Origin: Amphibiibacter pelophylacis
Lineage (GTDB): Bacteria > Pseudomonadota > Gammaproteobacteria > Burkholderiales > Burkholderiaceae_C
Direction of reading: 5' to 3'
Length of the DNA: 64,000 bases
Assembly (NCBI RefSeq): GCF_037688875.1
Contig: NZ_JAWDIE010000015.1
Span: forward strand, 22,148-86,147
This document shows positions 17,284 to 25,247 of the stretch, in pieces; within the stretch, counting starts at the first letter, position 1, and each line of letters starts with the position of its first letter. The notes below the pieces were generated by a model, which ran no database searches, was not told where the DNA came from, and was given only the letters and a program-made list of their open reading frames with translations. Both the position numbers and the translations under genes were made by a program.

Positions 17284-18102
17284 ATGAAACACGATTTTGG
17301 AGAGCGCATGAAGCGCTATGAAAGCGCAGAAGCGGACCGGCGTCTGATGCCGCTGCTGCCGGTGCTGGCACGCATAGACGGGCGAGCCTTCCAGCGCTTC
17401 ACACGTGGCATGGCGCGGCCCTTTGACCCCGGTTTCTCGGCCTGCATGGTGGACACGACGGCCGCGCTGGTGCGGCACACCGGGGCCTGCATGGGCTACA
17501 CGCAGAGCGACGAAATCACGCTGGCCTGGCACAGCCGCACGCCACACAGCCAAATCTGGTTTGATGGCCGTGTGGCCAAGATGACAAGCCAGCTTGCCGC
17601 CCAGGCGACGCTGATGTTCTACCGCCTCGTGCTGGAGCGCCTGCCGCAGTACGCTCACCGGCTTCCGACCTTTGATGCCAGGGTGTGGAATGTGCCGAAC
17701 CGCGCCGAAGGGGTGAACGTGTTCCTGTGGCGCGAACAGGACGCGACGAAGAACAGCCTGAGCATGGCCGCATCGGCTCACTACAGCCACAAGGCGCTAC
17801 TGGGCAAGAATGGCGCGCAAAAGCACGACATGCTGCGCACCCGGGGCGTGAACTGGAACGACTATCCGCCCCTGTTCAGGCGTGGCGCTTATGTTCAGCG
17901 GCGCATCGAGGCTGTGCCGTTCAGCACCGAAGAGCTGGATCGCCTGCCACCGCAGCACGAGGCCCGCACGAATCCTGCGCTGGTGGTGCAGCGCTCCGTA
18001 TACCGCGTGCTGGCCATGCCGCCGCTAGGAACAGTGACGAACCGAGAAGCGGTCATTTTTGATGGGGCGAAGCCGGTGGTGGATGAACGGCTGGACGTTT
18101 GA
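17284..18102 (+). CDS. Thg1-like tRNA(His) guanylyltransferase / 3'-5' nucleotidyltransferase
   Basis: 272 residues from the ATG at 17284. That start is preferred over 17278 because the AAAGG ribosome binding site abuts 17278 but is six bases before 17284. The catalytic carboxylates are visible: Asp32 in ARIDGRAFQRF and Asp76-Glu77 in YTQSDEITL, the two-metal site of Thg1. The later motif region appears as LWREQDATKNSLS in place of the eukaryotic HINNLYN. Thg1 adds the -1 G to tRNA-His, while bacterial Thg1-like proteins also repair 5'-truncated tRNAs by 3'-5' polymerisation. It borders the low-GC island; no partner is apparent. Confidence 0.9.
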   Translation: MKHDFGERMKRYESAEADRRLMPLLPVLARIDGRAFQRFTRGMARPFDPGFSACMVDTTAALVRHTGACMGYTQSDEITLAWHSRTPHSQIWFDGRVAKMTSQLAAQATLMFYRLVLERLPQYAHRLPTFDARVWNVPNRAEGVNVFLWREQDATKNSLSMAASAHYSHKALLGKNGAQKHDMLRTRGVNWNDYPPLFRRGAYVQRRIEAVPFSTEELDRLPPQHEARTNPALVVQRSVYRVLAMPPLGTVTNREAVIFDGAKPVVDERLDV

Positions 18103-18254
18103 GCTCAGGTGCATTTGAGGAGACACCTGTCTTTGCTGCAGCAAAAGCGCATGACAGGTCACATGTCACCGGCAGCGATTTATTTGGCCACGCCACGCCG
18201 TATGCCTCCAGTTTAGGGCTTTGATTGATTTTGGGTCAGGGCCTGAATTGGAAC

Positions 18255-18728
18255 TCATCTGCGCGGCGCTTGCGGCGCACCAGCTTCAGCGCCCGATTGT
18301 GCCTTCCATTGATCCCAAGGCCAAGACCAGGGGATGGCAATGTCCTCGATTATCTCGATCTTAACGTCGTCGGCGTTAAGTATCTTGGACTTCACGTACT
18401 CGGCACGCTCGCGGCGAACAAAAGCACGGACAACCGATTTCCAGTTGTGAACCGGGATACCGAGACTGAGGAGCTGTGGGCGGAGCCGGAGGAACCACTG
18501 GTCTTCACGCTTCTGTATTTTCTCGATAAGTCCTCTCACATTGTATGCCGTGGTGACCTCGACGACCTGTATTTCACACGCGCGAAAATCTAAAGCGACG
18601 AAGTCAGGGCAACTCCACTCTCTTCCACCATCACGCAGGGAGAACTGTGGCGCCAGAAACAGGCCTTGGGCGGACAAATAGTCCATGACCAGCGATTCAA
18701 AATCCATCAGGTTATCCATACCGCCCAT
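18255..18728 (-). CDS. Uncharacterised protein with PD-(D/E)XK nuclease-like features
   Basis: About 157 residues from the ATG at 18728 (MGGMDNLMDFE). In-frame ATGs at 18719 and 18707 and an upstream frame to 18815 are alternatives, and none has a clear ribosome binding site. The arrangement of an early Glu (DFESLVMDYLSAQG), then CPDFVALD, then IQVVEVTTAYN recalls a PD-(D/E)XK nuclease core, but the usual Lys after the acidic residue is Thr, with Lys residues only further on (LIEKIQKRED). The C-terminus is charged and Trp-rich. Base composition is clearly lower in GC than the flanks, which suggests transfer. Function not assigned. Confidence 0.55.
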   Translation of the reverse strand: MGGMDNLMDFESLVMDYLSAQGLFLAPQFSLRDGGREWSCPDFVALDFRACEIQVVEVTTAYNVRGLIEKIQKREDQWFLRLRPQLLSLGIPVHNWKSVVRAFVRRERAEYVKSKILNADDVKIEIIEDIAIPWSWPWDQWKAQSGAEAGAPQAPRR

Positions 18729-18874
18729 CGTCCGAGTTAACAGGAGCAGTGGGCATGCCGACGCATAAGACAGATTGAACAGCAGCTCCAAGCGGCAGCG
18801 TACCCCATTTTCCACTTGAGCAAATCAATGGTTAGCGCAACCGCCAGCGTTTTCTGCACAACCTTGCGCAGAAG

Positions 18875-18940
18875 GCTAAAGCGATGGACATGCAACTCGT
18901 GCCCTCGGAAAGCATTGCTTGAAAAACTATGAAAATCAGT
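18875..18940. repeat. Diverged 66-bp repeat, copy A
   Basis: This segment matches 19627-19693 in the same orientation at roughly 65% by eye. The strongest blocks are ACATGCA..TCGT and the terminal TGAAAATCAGT. The plus-strand frame reads AKAMDMQLVPSESIA then stop. Copies A and B flank the VOC gene and the IS110 fragment. Origin unknown; it may be a decayed piece of a transposase. Confidence 0.5.
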
Positions 18941-19358
18941 TAGTTGGAGAGTTTTTCTTGAGAGAGGCCACGCTTTCACGCACATGAAAGACATTCCCTT
19001 CAGGGTCGCAAGAATCACAAACGACAAAGCCTGGACCCTGCCATTGCTCCAAGAGAACATCACCGCCTGCCTCTTGTGCAGCCGATCTCGCTATTGCGAT
19101 GTCTGGAACGGTAAAGAAAAACTTGATCGCCGAGCTACGACGCTGGGGGGGAGAACTGAGAGAGATAGTTGCGGCTCTATCGGCAGGAATGCGATGAAGC
19201 ACAAGCTGAATGTCGGAAGATTGAAGAACGACAACTTCCGGGGACTCGTGAACTCGTGACATGCCAAGAACAGTTTCGTAGAAACGGGCGATGCGCTGGA
19301 GATCTAGTGCGTAAATGGAAAGACCAGCGCGGGCGGGACCAGAAATTTTGTGCTCCAT
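18936..19358 (-). CDS. VOC (glyoxalase/bleomycin-resistance/dioxygenase) superfamily protein
   Basis: 140 residues from the ATG at 19358 (MEHKISGPARAGLSIY). It contains two beta-alpha-beta-beta-beta repeats with the metal-ligand-like motifs LQRIARFYETVLGM and a C-terminal VVCDSCDPEGNVFHVRES, in which the final Glu is the usual VOC ligand position. VOC proteins include lyases, dioxygenases and drug-binding proteins; the substrate is not evident. It lies in the low-GC island upstream of the PD-(D/E)XK-like gene on the same strand, about 200 bp apart. The start is chosen because the upstream extension has no homology-like content. Confidence 0.75.
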   Translation of the reverse strand: MEHKISGPARAGLSIYALDLQRIARFYETVLGMSRVHESPEVVVLQSSDIQLVLHRIPADRAATISLSSPPQRRSSAIKFFFTVPDIAIARSAAQEAGGDVLLEQWQGPGFVVCDSCDPEGNVFHVRESVASLKKNSPTN

Positions 19359-19526
19359 GATGAATGAGGTACGCGTTATCGGCGACGTAAGAGTTGAGGG
19401 GCCTAACGAATACAAGGGACTTCCCCGTCTCGAACTGACCGCACCGAGGTGCGACAACCGGCGTCAAAGCGCCATGATGGGAAGTCCGTGTTTTCCATCT
19501 GTGTCTCTGTTCAGAAGGGGAAGTCC

Positions 19527-19620
19527 ATGGCTATTGTTGCAGTTGGCGTTGATCTTGCCAAGAATGCTTTTTACTGTTCATAGTGTTGATAAGGCGGGCA
19601 AGATGGTTTTGTTCACATGA
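19527..19620 (+). pseudogene. IS110-family transposase, N-terminal fragment, frameshifted
   Basis: The plus strand encodes MAIVAVGVDLAKNAF, the hallmark start of IS110-family (DEDD) transposases. A frameshift then makes the reading continue in another frame as TVHSVDKAGKMVLFT and stop at 19620. The expected run is of the form DLAKNVFAVHGVDxxGKxVL. A ribosome binding site (AAGGGGAAG) precedes the ATG. The remaining 300 or so residues are absent, so only the left end of a dead element remains. The 369-bp stretch 19359-19727 holds this fragment, repeat copy B, and no other convincing gene. Confidence 0.75.
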
Positions 19621-19626
19621 CTGGCA

Positions 19627-19693
19627 GCCAAAGTCGTGTACATGCAGTTCGTTTCCTCTGAAATTTTCACTCTCGAATAGAATGAAAATCAGT
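19627..19693. repeat. Diverged 66-bp repeat, copy B
   Basis: Second copy of the repeat at 18875-18940. Its plus-strand frame reads AKVVYMQFVSSEIFTLE then stop, parallel to copy A. It begins seven bases after the broken IS110 fragment ends, which suggests that the repeat and the IS remnant have a linked history. Confidence 0.5.
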
Positions 19694-19727
19694 CCGTCAC
19701 TGCAGTGTTTTTTGATAGCCGACACTC

Positions 19728-20060
19728 TTATCCCGCAACTCGTTCGCGCAGCGCCTCTTGGGCTAGCGTGTTGATGCTTTTGCCTTCGGCTTGTGCCGTA
19801 ATGGCCAGCCGCTCGTGCAGCTCGGGTGGGATGCGCAGATTGAATTTCCCGGAGAATTGACGGCGCGGCTCAATGCCTTTCTCCTTGCACACCGCAAGGA
19901 AGACTTCGAGCGATTTTTTGAATTCTGACCGGAGTTCCTTCGGGTTCTTGCCGTAGAAGTCGGCCCCGCCGTTCAAGCCAAGAATCTCGCCACGAAACAG
20001 GTCAAGCTCCGGGTCGTATTCAATTTTGGCACTGTACCCGTCGATGTTCATAACGCTCAT
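19728..20060 (-). CDS. hicB: HicB-family antitoxin
   Basis: 110 residues. The N-terminal HicB partial RNase-H-like fold is visible (YSAKIEYDPELDLFRGEILGLNGGADFYG), followed by KELRSEFKKSLEVFLAVCKEKG. The C-terminus is a ribbon-helix-helix DNA-binding domain (FNLRIPPELHERLAITAQAEGKSINTLAQEAL). A GGAG ribosome binding site lies 8 bases before the ATG at 20060. Its start overlaps the HicA stop. It neutralises HicA and probably represses the operon at the palindrome 20320-20338. Confidence 0.93.
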   Translation of the reverse strand: MSVMNIDGYSAKIEYDPELDLFRGEILGLNGGADFYGKNPKELRSEFKKSLEVFLAVCKEKGIEPRRQFSGKFNLRIPPELHERLAITAQAEGKSINTLAQEALRERVAG

Positions 20061-20311
20061 GGTTTAACTCCGTGCTGCTCCAGCCACTTTCGGACGCTGG
20101 CAACAGCGCCCTTGTCTGTGTTTGGCGATGGGTGAGGGCGGTGAAAGACTCGAACCTCACCAAACAGGACGACGGCCACGCGGCTGCCTTCGCGTTCGGT
20201 GACTTCGGCGCCGAGCTCAACAAAGAGCGCTTCAATGGCGTGCCATTTGACGTTGCCGCTTGTTGGCCGTCCGTAAAGGAGTTCCAGCGTTTTCCGGGAG
20301 GTCCGTTTCAT
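20057..20311 (-). CDS. hicA: HicA-family mRNA interferase toxin
   Basis: 84 residues from the ATG at 20311 (MKRTSRKTLELLYGRP). It has the double-stranded-RNA-binding-like HicA fold: GNVKWHAIEALFVELGAEVTE, GSRVAVVLFGE, then VFHRPHPSPNTDKGAVASVRKWLEQHG with the catalytic-region His. An upstream GTG (20332) is unlikely because it would lie inside the candidate operator. Toxin-first order with the antitoxin overlapping by a few bases is normal for hicAB. Appears intact. Confidence 0.92.
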   Translation of the reverse strand: MKRTSRKTLELLYGRPTSGNVKWHAIEALFVELGAEVTEREGSRVAVVLFGEVRVFHRPHPSPNTDKGAVASVRKWLEQHGVKP

Positions 20312-20319
20312 CTGCGGAT

Positions 20320-20338
20320 GGTACCGGTTCACGGTACC
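20320..20338. promoter_or_regulatory. Palindrome upstream of hicA, candidate HicB operator
   Basis: GGTACCG-GTTCA-CGGTACC is a perfect 7-bp inverted repeat with a 5-nt spacer, ending 9 bp before the hicA ATG. Position and symmetry fit a ribbon-helix-helix operator for HicB autoregulation. It also supports the choice of the 20311 start. Confidence 0.5.
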
Positions 20339-20365
20339 GCGCGCAACCGCCCAGGTGTCCTGTCA

Positions 20366-21079
20366 CTACCCCCGCCCCACCAACCCTCCCAGCCCCTCCC
20401 CCAACGCCTGGCCCAGCGCGATAGGCGCTTCCAGGGGCGAGAGGTGGCCGCATTGGGCCAGCACCAGATGTTCGGCCTGGGGGCAGGCGGCCAGCATGGC
20501 GGTTTGCAGCGGGGGAGGGCAGAGGGCGTCGTCGCGCCCGGCGGCGATCAGCACCGGGCCTTTGTAGGCGGAGAGCGTGGCGTGGTGGTCGGTGCGGCGG
20601 CCCAGCAGCTGGAGCTGGGCGGCGTAGGCGTCCAGGCCCTGTTCCAGCGCCATGGCGACGACCAGATCCTGCAGGGCGCGGTCGCGCAGGCGGCTGGGGT
20701 GGACGTAGCTGGACCACAGTTTGTCGCGGATCAGCCAGACCAGGCCGTGCTCGCGGGCCTGCTCCAGCAGTTCGGTGCGGCCCGCGGCGCGGCCGGGCAG
20801 GTCAGCCCCGGCGTGGCTGCTGATCAGCGCCAGGCCCAGCACGCGCTGGGGCGCCTGGGCCACGATTTCCAGCGCGGTGGCGCCGCCCATGGACATGCCC
20901 GCCAGAGCAAAGCGCTGCGGCGCCCGCGCCAGCACCAGGCGGGCCGCGTCGGCGGCGCTGGTGGCGTAGCGGCAGTCGGGCGTCAGCGCTTCGACGCCGG
21001 GGGGCAGGCTCAGGCGCTGCCACAGGCTGGCGTTGCACAGGGTCCCGGGCAGCAGGACCAGCGGCAGGGCTGCGGCCAT
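20366..21079 (-). CDS. Alpha/beta hydrolase
   Basis: 237 residues, cytosolic. The fold begins LPLVLLPGTLCNASLWQRL (oxyanion region). The nucleophile is the Ser of AGMSMGGATALEI, the acid is in AAGRDDALCPP, and the His is in LAQCGHLSPLEAP. Substrate unknown. It is the last gene of the leftward transporter operon, 5 bp after the bicupin gene, so it probably hydrolyses an ester or lactone of the imported compound. The spacing to the transporter genes is the only clue to its role. Confidence 0.85.
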   Translation of the reverse strand: MAAALPLVLLPGTLCNASLWQRLSLPPGVEALTPDCRYATSAADAARLVLARAPQRFALAGMSMGGATALEIVAQAPQRVLGLALISSHAGADLPGRAAGRTELLEQAREHGLVWLIRDKLWSSYVHPSRLRDRALQDLVVAMALEQGLDAYAAQLQLLGRRTDHHATLSAYKGPVLIAAGRDDALCPPPLQTAMLAACPQAEHLVLAQCGHLSPLEAPIALGQALGEGLGGLVGRG

Positions 21080-21084
21080 AGGCG

Positions 21085-22224
21085 TCAGCAGGCGGCCAGG
21101 GCCACGACGGCGCTGGGGGCGGCAAAGCCGTTGGCGTCGCAGCGCCAGCCTGCGCGGGCGGCGGCCTCGACCACTTCAGGGGCCCATTCGATGCGCGTGC
21201 GGTTGTCGCCGCCCGTCACCATCAACACCTGGCCCTGGCCTTGCGGGCCGGCTTCGACGCAGCTCAGGCTGCGCCAGGCGCCTTTGGGCACCGAGAAAAT
21301 GTCGCGCGGGCCCAGGCGCGTGCTCATGCGCGCCGAACCCTGGTTGACCGACACCTCCCACACGCCGTGCTGGACGATGAAAACCTGCGAATCATCGTGA
21401 CGGTGCGCGTGCAGGCCGTTGCCGGGGGCGGCGCGCAGCCATTCGTGCTTGAAGCCGTGCGGGTTGGTCACCGGCGGCTCGGTGTTGCGGTCTTCCGACA
21501 GGCCGTAGCCGATCACCGGCGCCAGCTGTTTGGTGCCGCCGGGCAGGGCGCAGTCCAGGAAGGGGAAATCCGACCAGACCAGATCGCTCTGCTTGACCAC
21601 GCGGCGGCGCATCTGCTCCAGCGTGTAGGGGCGCAGGCGGGTGATTTCTTCCTCGCTCATCAGCGGCAGCAGCTGGTCGTCGGGCAGCGGGTTGACCTTC
21701 AGATCGACCAGCTTGGAGTTGAGATCCATCGCCAGCCCCGTTTCGCGCGCGGCGCGCATGACGTGCGGGTTCCAGATCACGCCGCCTGTGACGTCCTGGC
21801 CCAGGGTGGTGAACAGGAAGCCATCATCGGGCCCGGCGTTGGTAAAGCCGCGGAAAATCCAGGTCGGCACGGTGAGGATGTCGCCTTCCTCGCTGACGTA
21901 TTCGCCCTGCTCGCCCTTGGGGCCCCAGCGGAAGCGCCAGTGGCCCGCGAAGGTGATGAAGACTTCGGCGGTGAAGTGGATGTGCAGGTTGTTGGTGATG
22001 CCGTTGGGCATCGAGGCGCCGCCGATGTTGAAGCCGTGCGGCAGGCGCAGGTTGATCGGCGTGTGCGGGTTGGCTGACACGCCCGAACCGATCATGGTGT
22101 AGTTGTACTTGGGCGTCGAGCCGGGCAGGCGGGTGTCCACAAAAGCCTCGGAATCGGACTTGACGTCCTTGAACAGGATGGTGCGCTGCTGGAATTCGGC
22201 GGCGGAAACGATCACGTCTTGCAT
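21085..22224 (-). CDS. Bicupin metal-binding protein (putative dioxygenase or isomerase)
   Basis: 379 residues, two cupin domains. The first has the metal-site pattern NNLHIHFTAEVF (about residues 85-97). The second has GLHAHRHDDSQVFIVQHG (about residues 290-310). Both retain HxH and a following acidic residue or Gln, so both may bind metal. The start at 22224 (MQDVIVSAAEF) is chosen because the upstream extension is low quality. The layout resembles gentisate-dioxygenase-like bicupins but is not close enough to assign. It follows the ABC ATPase gene in the operon. Confidence 0.75.
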   Translation of the reverse strand: MQDVIVSAAEFQQRTILFKDVKSDSEAFVDTRLPGSTPKYNYTMIGSGVSANPHTPINLRLPHGFNIGGASMPNGITNNLHIHFTAEVFITFAGHWRFRWGPKGEQGEYVSEEGDILTVPTWIFRGFTNAGPDDGFLFTTLGQDVTGGVIWNPHVMRAARETGLAMDLNSKLVDLKVNPLPDDQLLPLMSEEEITRLRPYTLEQMRRRVVKQSDLVWSDFPFLDCALPGGTKQLAPVIGYGLSEDRNTEPPVTNPHGFKHEWLRAAPGNGLHAHRHDDSQVFIVQHGVWEVSVNQGSARMSTRLGPRDIFSVPKGAWRSLSCVEAGPQGQGQVLMVTGGDNRTRIEWAPEVVEAAARAGWRCDANGFAAPSAVVALAAC

Positions 22225-22314
22225 GGGAAGTCTTTCTGGGTCGCGGAAAAAATCGGGAATACCGGGCCAAACCCGGCTGGAATCAGGTGATAAGGTCACA
22301 AGGCCATAAAGTCA

Positions 22315-23376
22315 TCAGGCGGCCGGGCGCAGGCGCTGCTCGGTCTTGCTGTCGAAGAAGAAGCACTGGTGGGTGTGGATCTTCAGACCGATGGGCGAGC
22401 CCTCGGCGGCGGCGAAATCCTTGTGGCCGCGCAGCGCCACGCGCTGTCCGGCCAGCTGCACGGTGACCTGGGTGGCCTCGCCGATCAGTTCGACGGCAAA
22501 AATGGTGCCGCGCGCCTGGCCTTCGCCCGGGGCGACCAGGTCGGCGTCTTCCCAGCGGAAACCCATCTTGACCGGGTTGGGGCAGCTCAGCGGCACGCCC
22601 TCCAGACGCACGTCGGGTGCGACAAAGGCGCCGCCTTCCAGCTGGCCTTCGATGAAGTTCATGGCGGGCGAGCCGATGAATCCGGCGACGAAGAGGTTGG
22701 CCGGGTCGTTGTAGATCACGCGCGGCGTGTCCAGCTGCTGGATCACGCCGTGGCTCATGATGGCGACGCGCGTGGCCAGGGTCATGGCCTCGATCTGGTC
22801 GTGGGTGACGTAGACCACGGTGGTGCCCAGTTCACCGTGCAGGTGCTTGAGCTCGGAGCGCATGGTCACGCGCAGCTTGGCGTCCAGGTTGGACAGCGGT
22901 TCGTCCATCAGGAAGACACGCGGCTGGCGCACGATGGCGCGGGCCAGGGCGACGCGCTGGCGCTGCCCGCCCGACAGCTCCTTGGGCTTGCGGTCCAGGT
23001 AGCTTTCGATCTCGACGCGGCGTGCGGCCTGCTGGATCAGCGCGTTCTGCTGCGCGGTCGGCACCTTGCGCACCTTGAGCGGGTAGCGGATGTTCTCGCG
23101 CACCGACAGGTGGGGGTAGAGGCCGTAGTTCTGGAACACCATGGCCACGTTGCGGTCCTTGGGTGGCAGATCGTTCATGCGCTGGCCGTCAAAGAGGATG
23201 TCGCCGCTGGTCGGCTCGTCCAGGCCCGCGATCATGCGCATGGTGGTCGTCTTGCCGCAGCCCGACGAGCCCAGCAGCACGAGGAATTCGCCATCGTGGA
23301 CCGTCAGGTCCAGCTTGGGGATAACCACCACGTCGCCCCAGCGCTTGGTGATGTTCTTGAGTTCGATACCGGCCAT
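22315..23376 (-). CDS. Sugar-type ABC transporter ATP-binding protein (UgpC/MalK family)
   Basis: 353 residues. Walker A is LGSSGCGKTTTMRMI, the signature is LSGGQRQRVALARAI, and Walker B is RVFLMDEPLSNLDAKLR, followed by a C-terminal TOBE/regulatory domain (about 240-353). It energises import of a carbohydrate-like solute with the two permeases and the binding protein encoded upstream in the same operon. No sign of truncation. Confidence 0.95.
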   Translation of the reverse strand: MAGIELKNITKRWGDVVVIPKLDLTVHDGEFLVLLGSSGCGKTTTMRMIAGLDEPTSGDILFDGQRMNDLPPKDRNVAMVFQNYGLYPHLSVRENIRYPLKVRKVPTAQQNALIQQAARRVEIESYLDRKPKELSGGQRQRVALARAIVRQPRVFLMDEPLSNLDAKLRVTMRSELKHLHGELGTTVVYVTHDQIEAMTLATRVAIMSHGVIQQLDTPRVIYNDPANLFVAGFIGSPAMNFIEGQLEGGAFVAPDVRLEGVPLSCPNPVKMGFRWEDADLVAPGEGQARGTIFAVELIGEATQVTVQLAGQRVALRGHKDFAAAEGSPIGLKIHTHQCFFFDSKTEQRLRPAA

Positions 23377-23416
23377 GCGGATGCTCCTTGATTCTTGGGG
23401 GTTCTGCCGGTGCGGG

Positions 23417-24229
23417 TCAGCGCACGGCGCCGGCTGTACCGGTCGAGAGGTGTTTCTGGATGATGCTGGCGAACAGGAACATGGGAATCATCACCAGCAC
23501 GCCCGTGGCGGAGATGAGGTGCCACAGATCGCCTTCCTCGGCCGAGAACAGCGCCATGCCCACGGGCAGGGTCACCGCATCTTTCGAGGTCAGGATCACC
23601 GAGAAGTTGAAGTCGTTCCAGGTCAGGATGAAGCCAAACACCGCCGCCGTGATCAGGCCCGGACGGGCGATGGGCAGCACGTGGTGCCAGATCACCTGCC
23701 AGCGCGTGGCGCCATCGACCAGCGCCGATTCCTCGATGTCCAGCGGAATGTTGTCGATGAAGCCCTTCATCATCCAGACCGCAAACGGCATCACCACCGA
23801 GATGTTGACCAGGATCAGGCCAAACAGGTTGTCGTACAGGCCGATGTCGCGGAACAGCAGGAAGTAGGGCAGCACGATGACGATGCCGGGCAGGAACTGC
23901 GTCGCCAGGATGATGACCATCATGGTTTTCTCGCCACGCAGCTGGAAGCGCGAGAAGCTGTACGCCGCCAGCACCGCCAGCGGCATGGTGATGACCACCG
24001 TGCCCACCGCCACCGCCAGCGAGTTGAGGAACTTCAGGTGGATCAGGTAGGGCGGCTCCATGATCTTGCGGAAGTTGTCCAGCGTGGGCGTGAACAGCCA
24101 GCGCCCGCCGTAGACATCGACGTAGTTCTTGAACGCCGCCGACAGCACCCAGTAGATGGGCACGAGGATGATCAGGGCCAGAGCCACCATGGCCAGACCC
24201 TGGCCGAACTGTGCGAGTCGCTTGTTCAT
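23417..24229 (-). CDS. Sugar-type ABC transporter permease (MalG/UgpE family)
   Basis: 270 residues, six predicted membrane segments. The cytoplasmic EAA loop that contacts the ATPase is visible as EESALVDGATRWQVIWHHVLP. Its ATG overlaps the TGA of the preceding permease gene (ATGA), so the two permeases are translationally coupled. Forms the inner-membrane channel with the MalF-type subunit. Confidence 0.94.
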   Translation of the reverse strand: MNKRLAQFGQGLAMVALALIILVPIYWVLSAAFKNYVDVYGGRWLFTPTLDNFRKIMEPPYLIHLKFLNSLAVAVGTVVITMPLAVLAAYSFSRFQLRGEKTMMVIILATQFLPGIVIVLPYFLLFRDIGLYDNLFGLILVNISVVMPFAVWMMKGFIDNIPLDIEESALVDGATRWQVIWHHVLPIARPGLITAAVFGFILTWNDFNFSVILTSKDAVTLPVGMALFSAEEGDLWHLISATGVLVMIPMFLFASIIQKHLSTGTAGAVR

Positions 24230-25134
24230 CGCTGGCCTTTCGCAAACACCGTGCGGGTGTGGATGATGACGAGCACTGCCAGCGGAATCACCAGCAGGTA
24301 GGACAGGGCGCTGGCGTAGCCCATGTCGGAGTACTTCATGCCCTGCGTGTAGATGTAATAGGCCAGCGTGGACGTGCTGTTGCCCGGGCCGCCGTTGGTG
24401 ATCAGGTAGATCTGGTCAAACACCTTGAGCGCGAAAATCGTCTTCAGGATGGCCGCCAGCCCGATGACCGGCATGATCAGCGGCAGCGTCACGTCGCGGA
24501 ACACCTGCCAGCTGCTGGCGCCGTCGATGCGCGCGGCCTCCTGCGCGTCCTTGGGGACAGCGGCCAGTGCGCCGATGAACATCATGGTGATGTAGGGCGT
24601 CCAGTGCCAGATGTCCGAACTGGCCACGATGGCCATGGCGCCGCCGGGCGTGCCCAGCCAGTTGGGCACCGGGCCGGTCATGCCCAGCGCCTTGGACAGG
24701 CTGGCGACAAAGCCGTATTCGGCATTGAACATGAAGCGCCAGTTGATGCCGATCAGCGCCGGGCTCATCGCGAAGGGCAGAATCAGCAGCGAGCGCAGCA
24801 CGCTGCGCACCCGGCCCTGCGGGAAGAGCAGCAGCGCGCAGGCCAGCGACAGGCCCAGCGTGATGACCACGGTGGACACGCTGAACACCGCCGTCACCCA
24901 GACCGAGTGCCAGAAGTTGCTGTCCTCGAAGGCGCGGGTGTAGTTGTCGAAGAGGTAGGCGATGTCGCCCCAGCCGTCAGCCGGCGTCCACAGGGGCGCC
25001 GAATCGGCCGACTGGTTGAGCCGCCAGTCGCGGAAGGACAGGTAAAAGGCCTGCAGCAGCGGCCAGACGGCGCTGAGCAGCACCGCCACCACGGCGGGCA
25101 GCACCAGCCAGTATTTCATTGCACGGTCGCGCAT
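24226..25134 (-). CDS. Sugar-type ABC transporter permease (MalF/UgpA family)
   Basis: 302 residues, with an N-terminal segment MKYWLVLPAVVAVLLSAVW and five further membrane helices. The EAA loop reads QEAARIDGASSWQVFRDVTLP. The start at 25134 (MRDRAMKYW) is preferred to 25140 because the GAAAGG ribosome binding site touches 25140 but sits six bases before 25134. It partners the MalG-type permease. Confidence 0.94.
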   Translation of the reverse strand: MRDRAMKYWLVLPAVVAVLLSAVWPLLQAFYLSFRDWRLNQSADSAPLWTPADGWGDIAYLFDNYTRAFEDSNFWHSVWVTAVFSVSTVVITLGLSLACALLLFPQGRVRSVLRSLLILPFAMSPALIGINWRFMFNAEYGFVASLSKALGMTGPVPNWLGTPGGAMAIVASSDIWHWTPYITMMFIGALAAVPKDAQEAARIDGASSWQVFRDVTLPLIMPVIGLAAILKTIFALKVFDQIYLITNGGPGNSTSTLAYYIYTQGMKYSDMGYASALSYLLVIPLAVLVIIHTRTVFAKGQR

Positions 25135-25247
25135 GGTCATCCTTTCGCCGCGCTGTCAGGCGCGGGGCCAGACAGGGCGGAGAGGGTGCTCGAGGGGGCG
25201 GCCAGGGCGGCCGCCACGATCAGGTCAGGGCCAGGAAAACCGCCGCT

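Noticed and set aside
18737..19063. Open minus-strand frame of 108 codons over the VOC 3' end and repeat copy A
   Set aside because: It overlaps the VOC gene out of frame, has no ribosome binding site, and shares only the repeat with the frame at 19531-19725. Treated as repeat-derived, not a gene.
19376..19410. Possible integron attC site (GCCTAAC near 19402) beside the VOC gene
   Set aside because: No complementary GTTAGGC arm was found at a sensible distance, and no integrase gene is visible.
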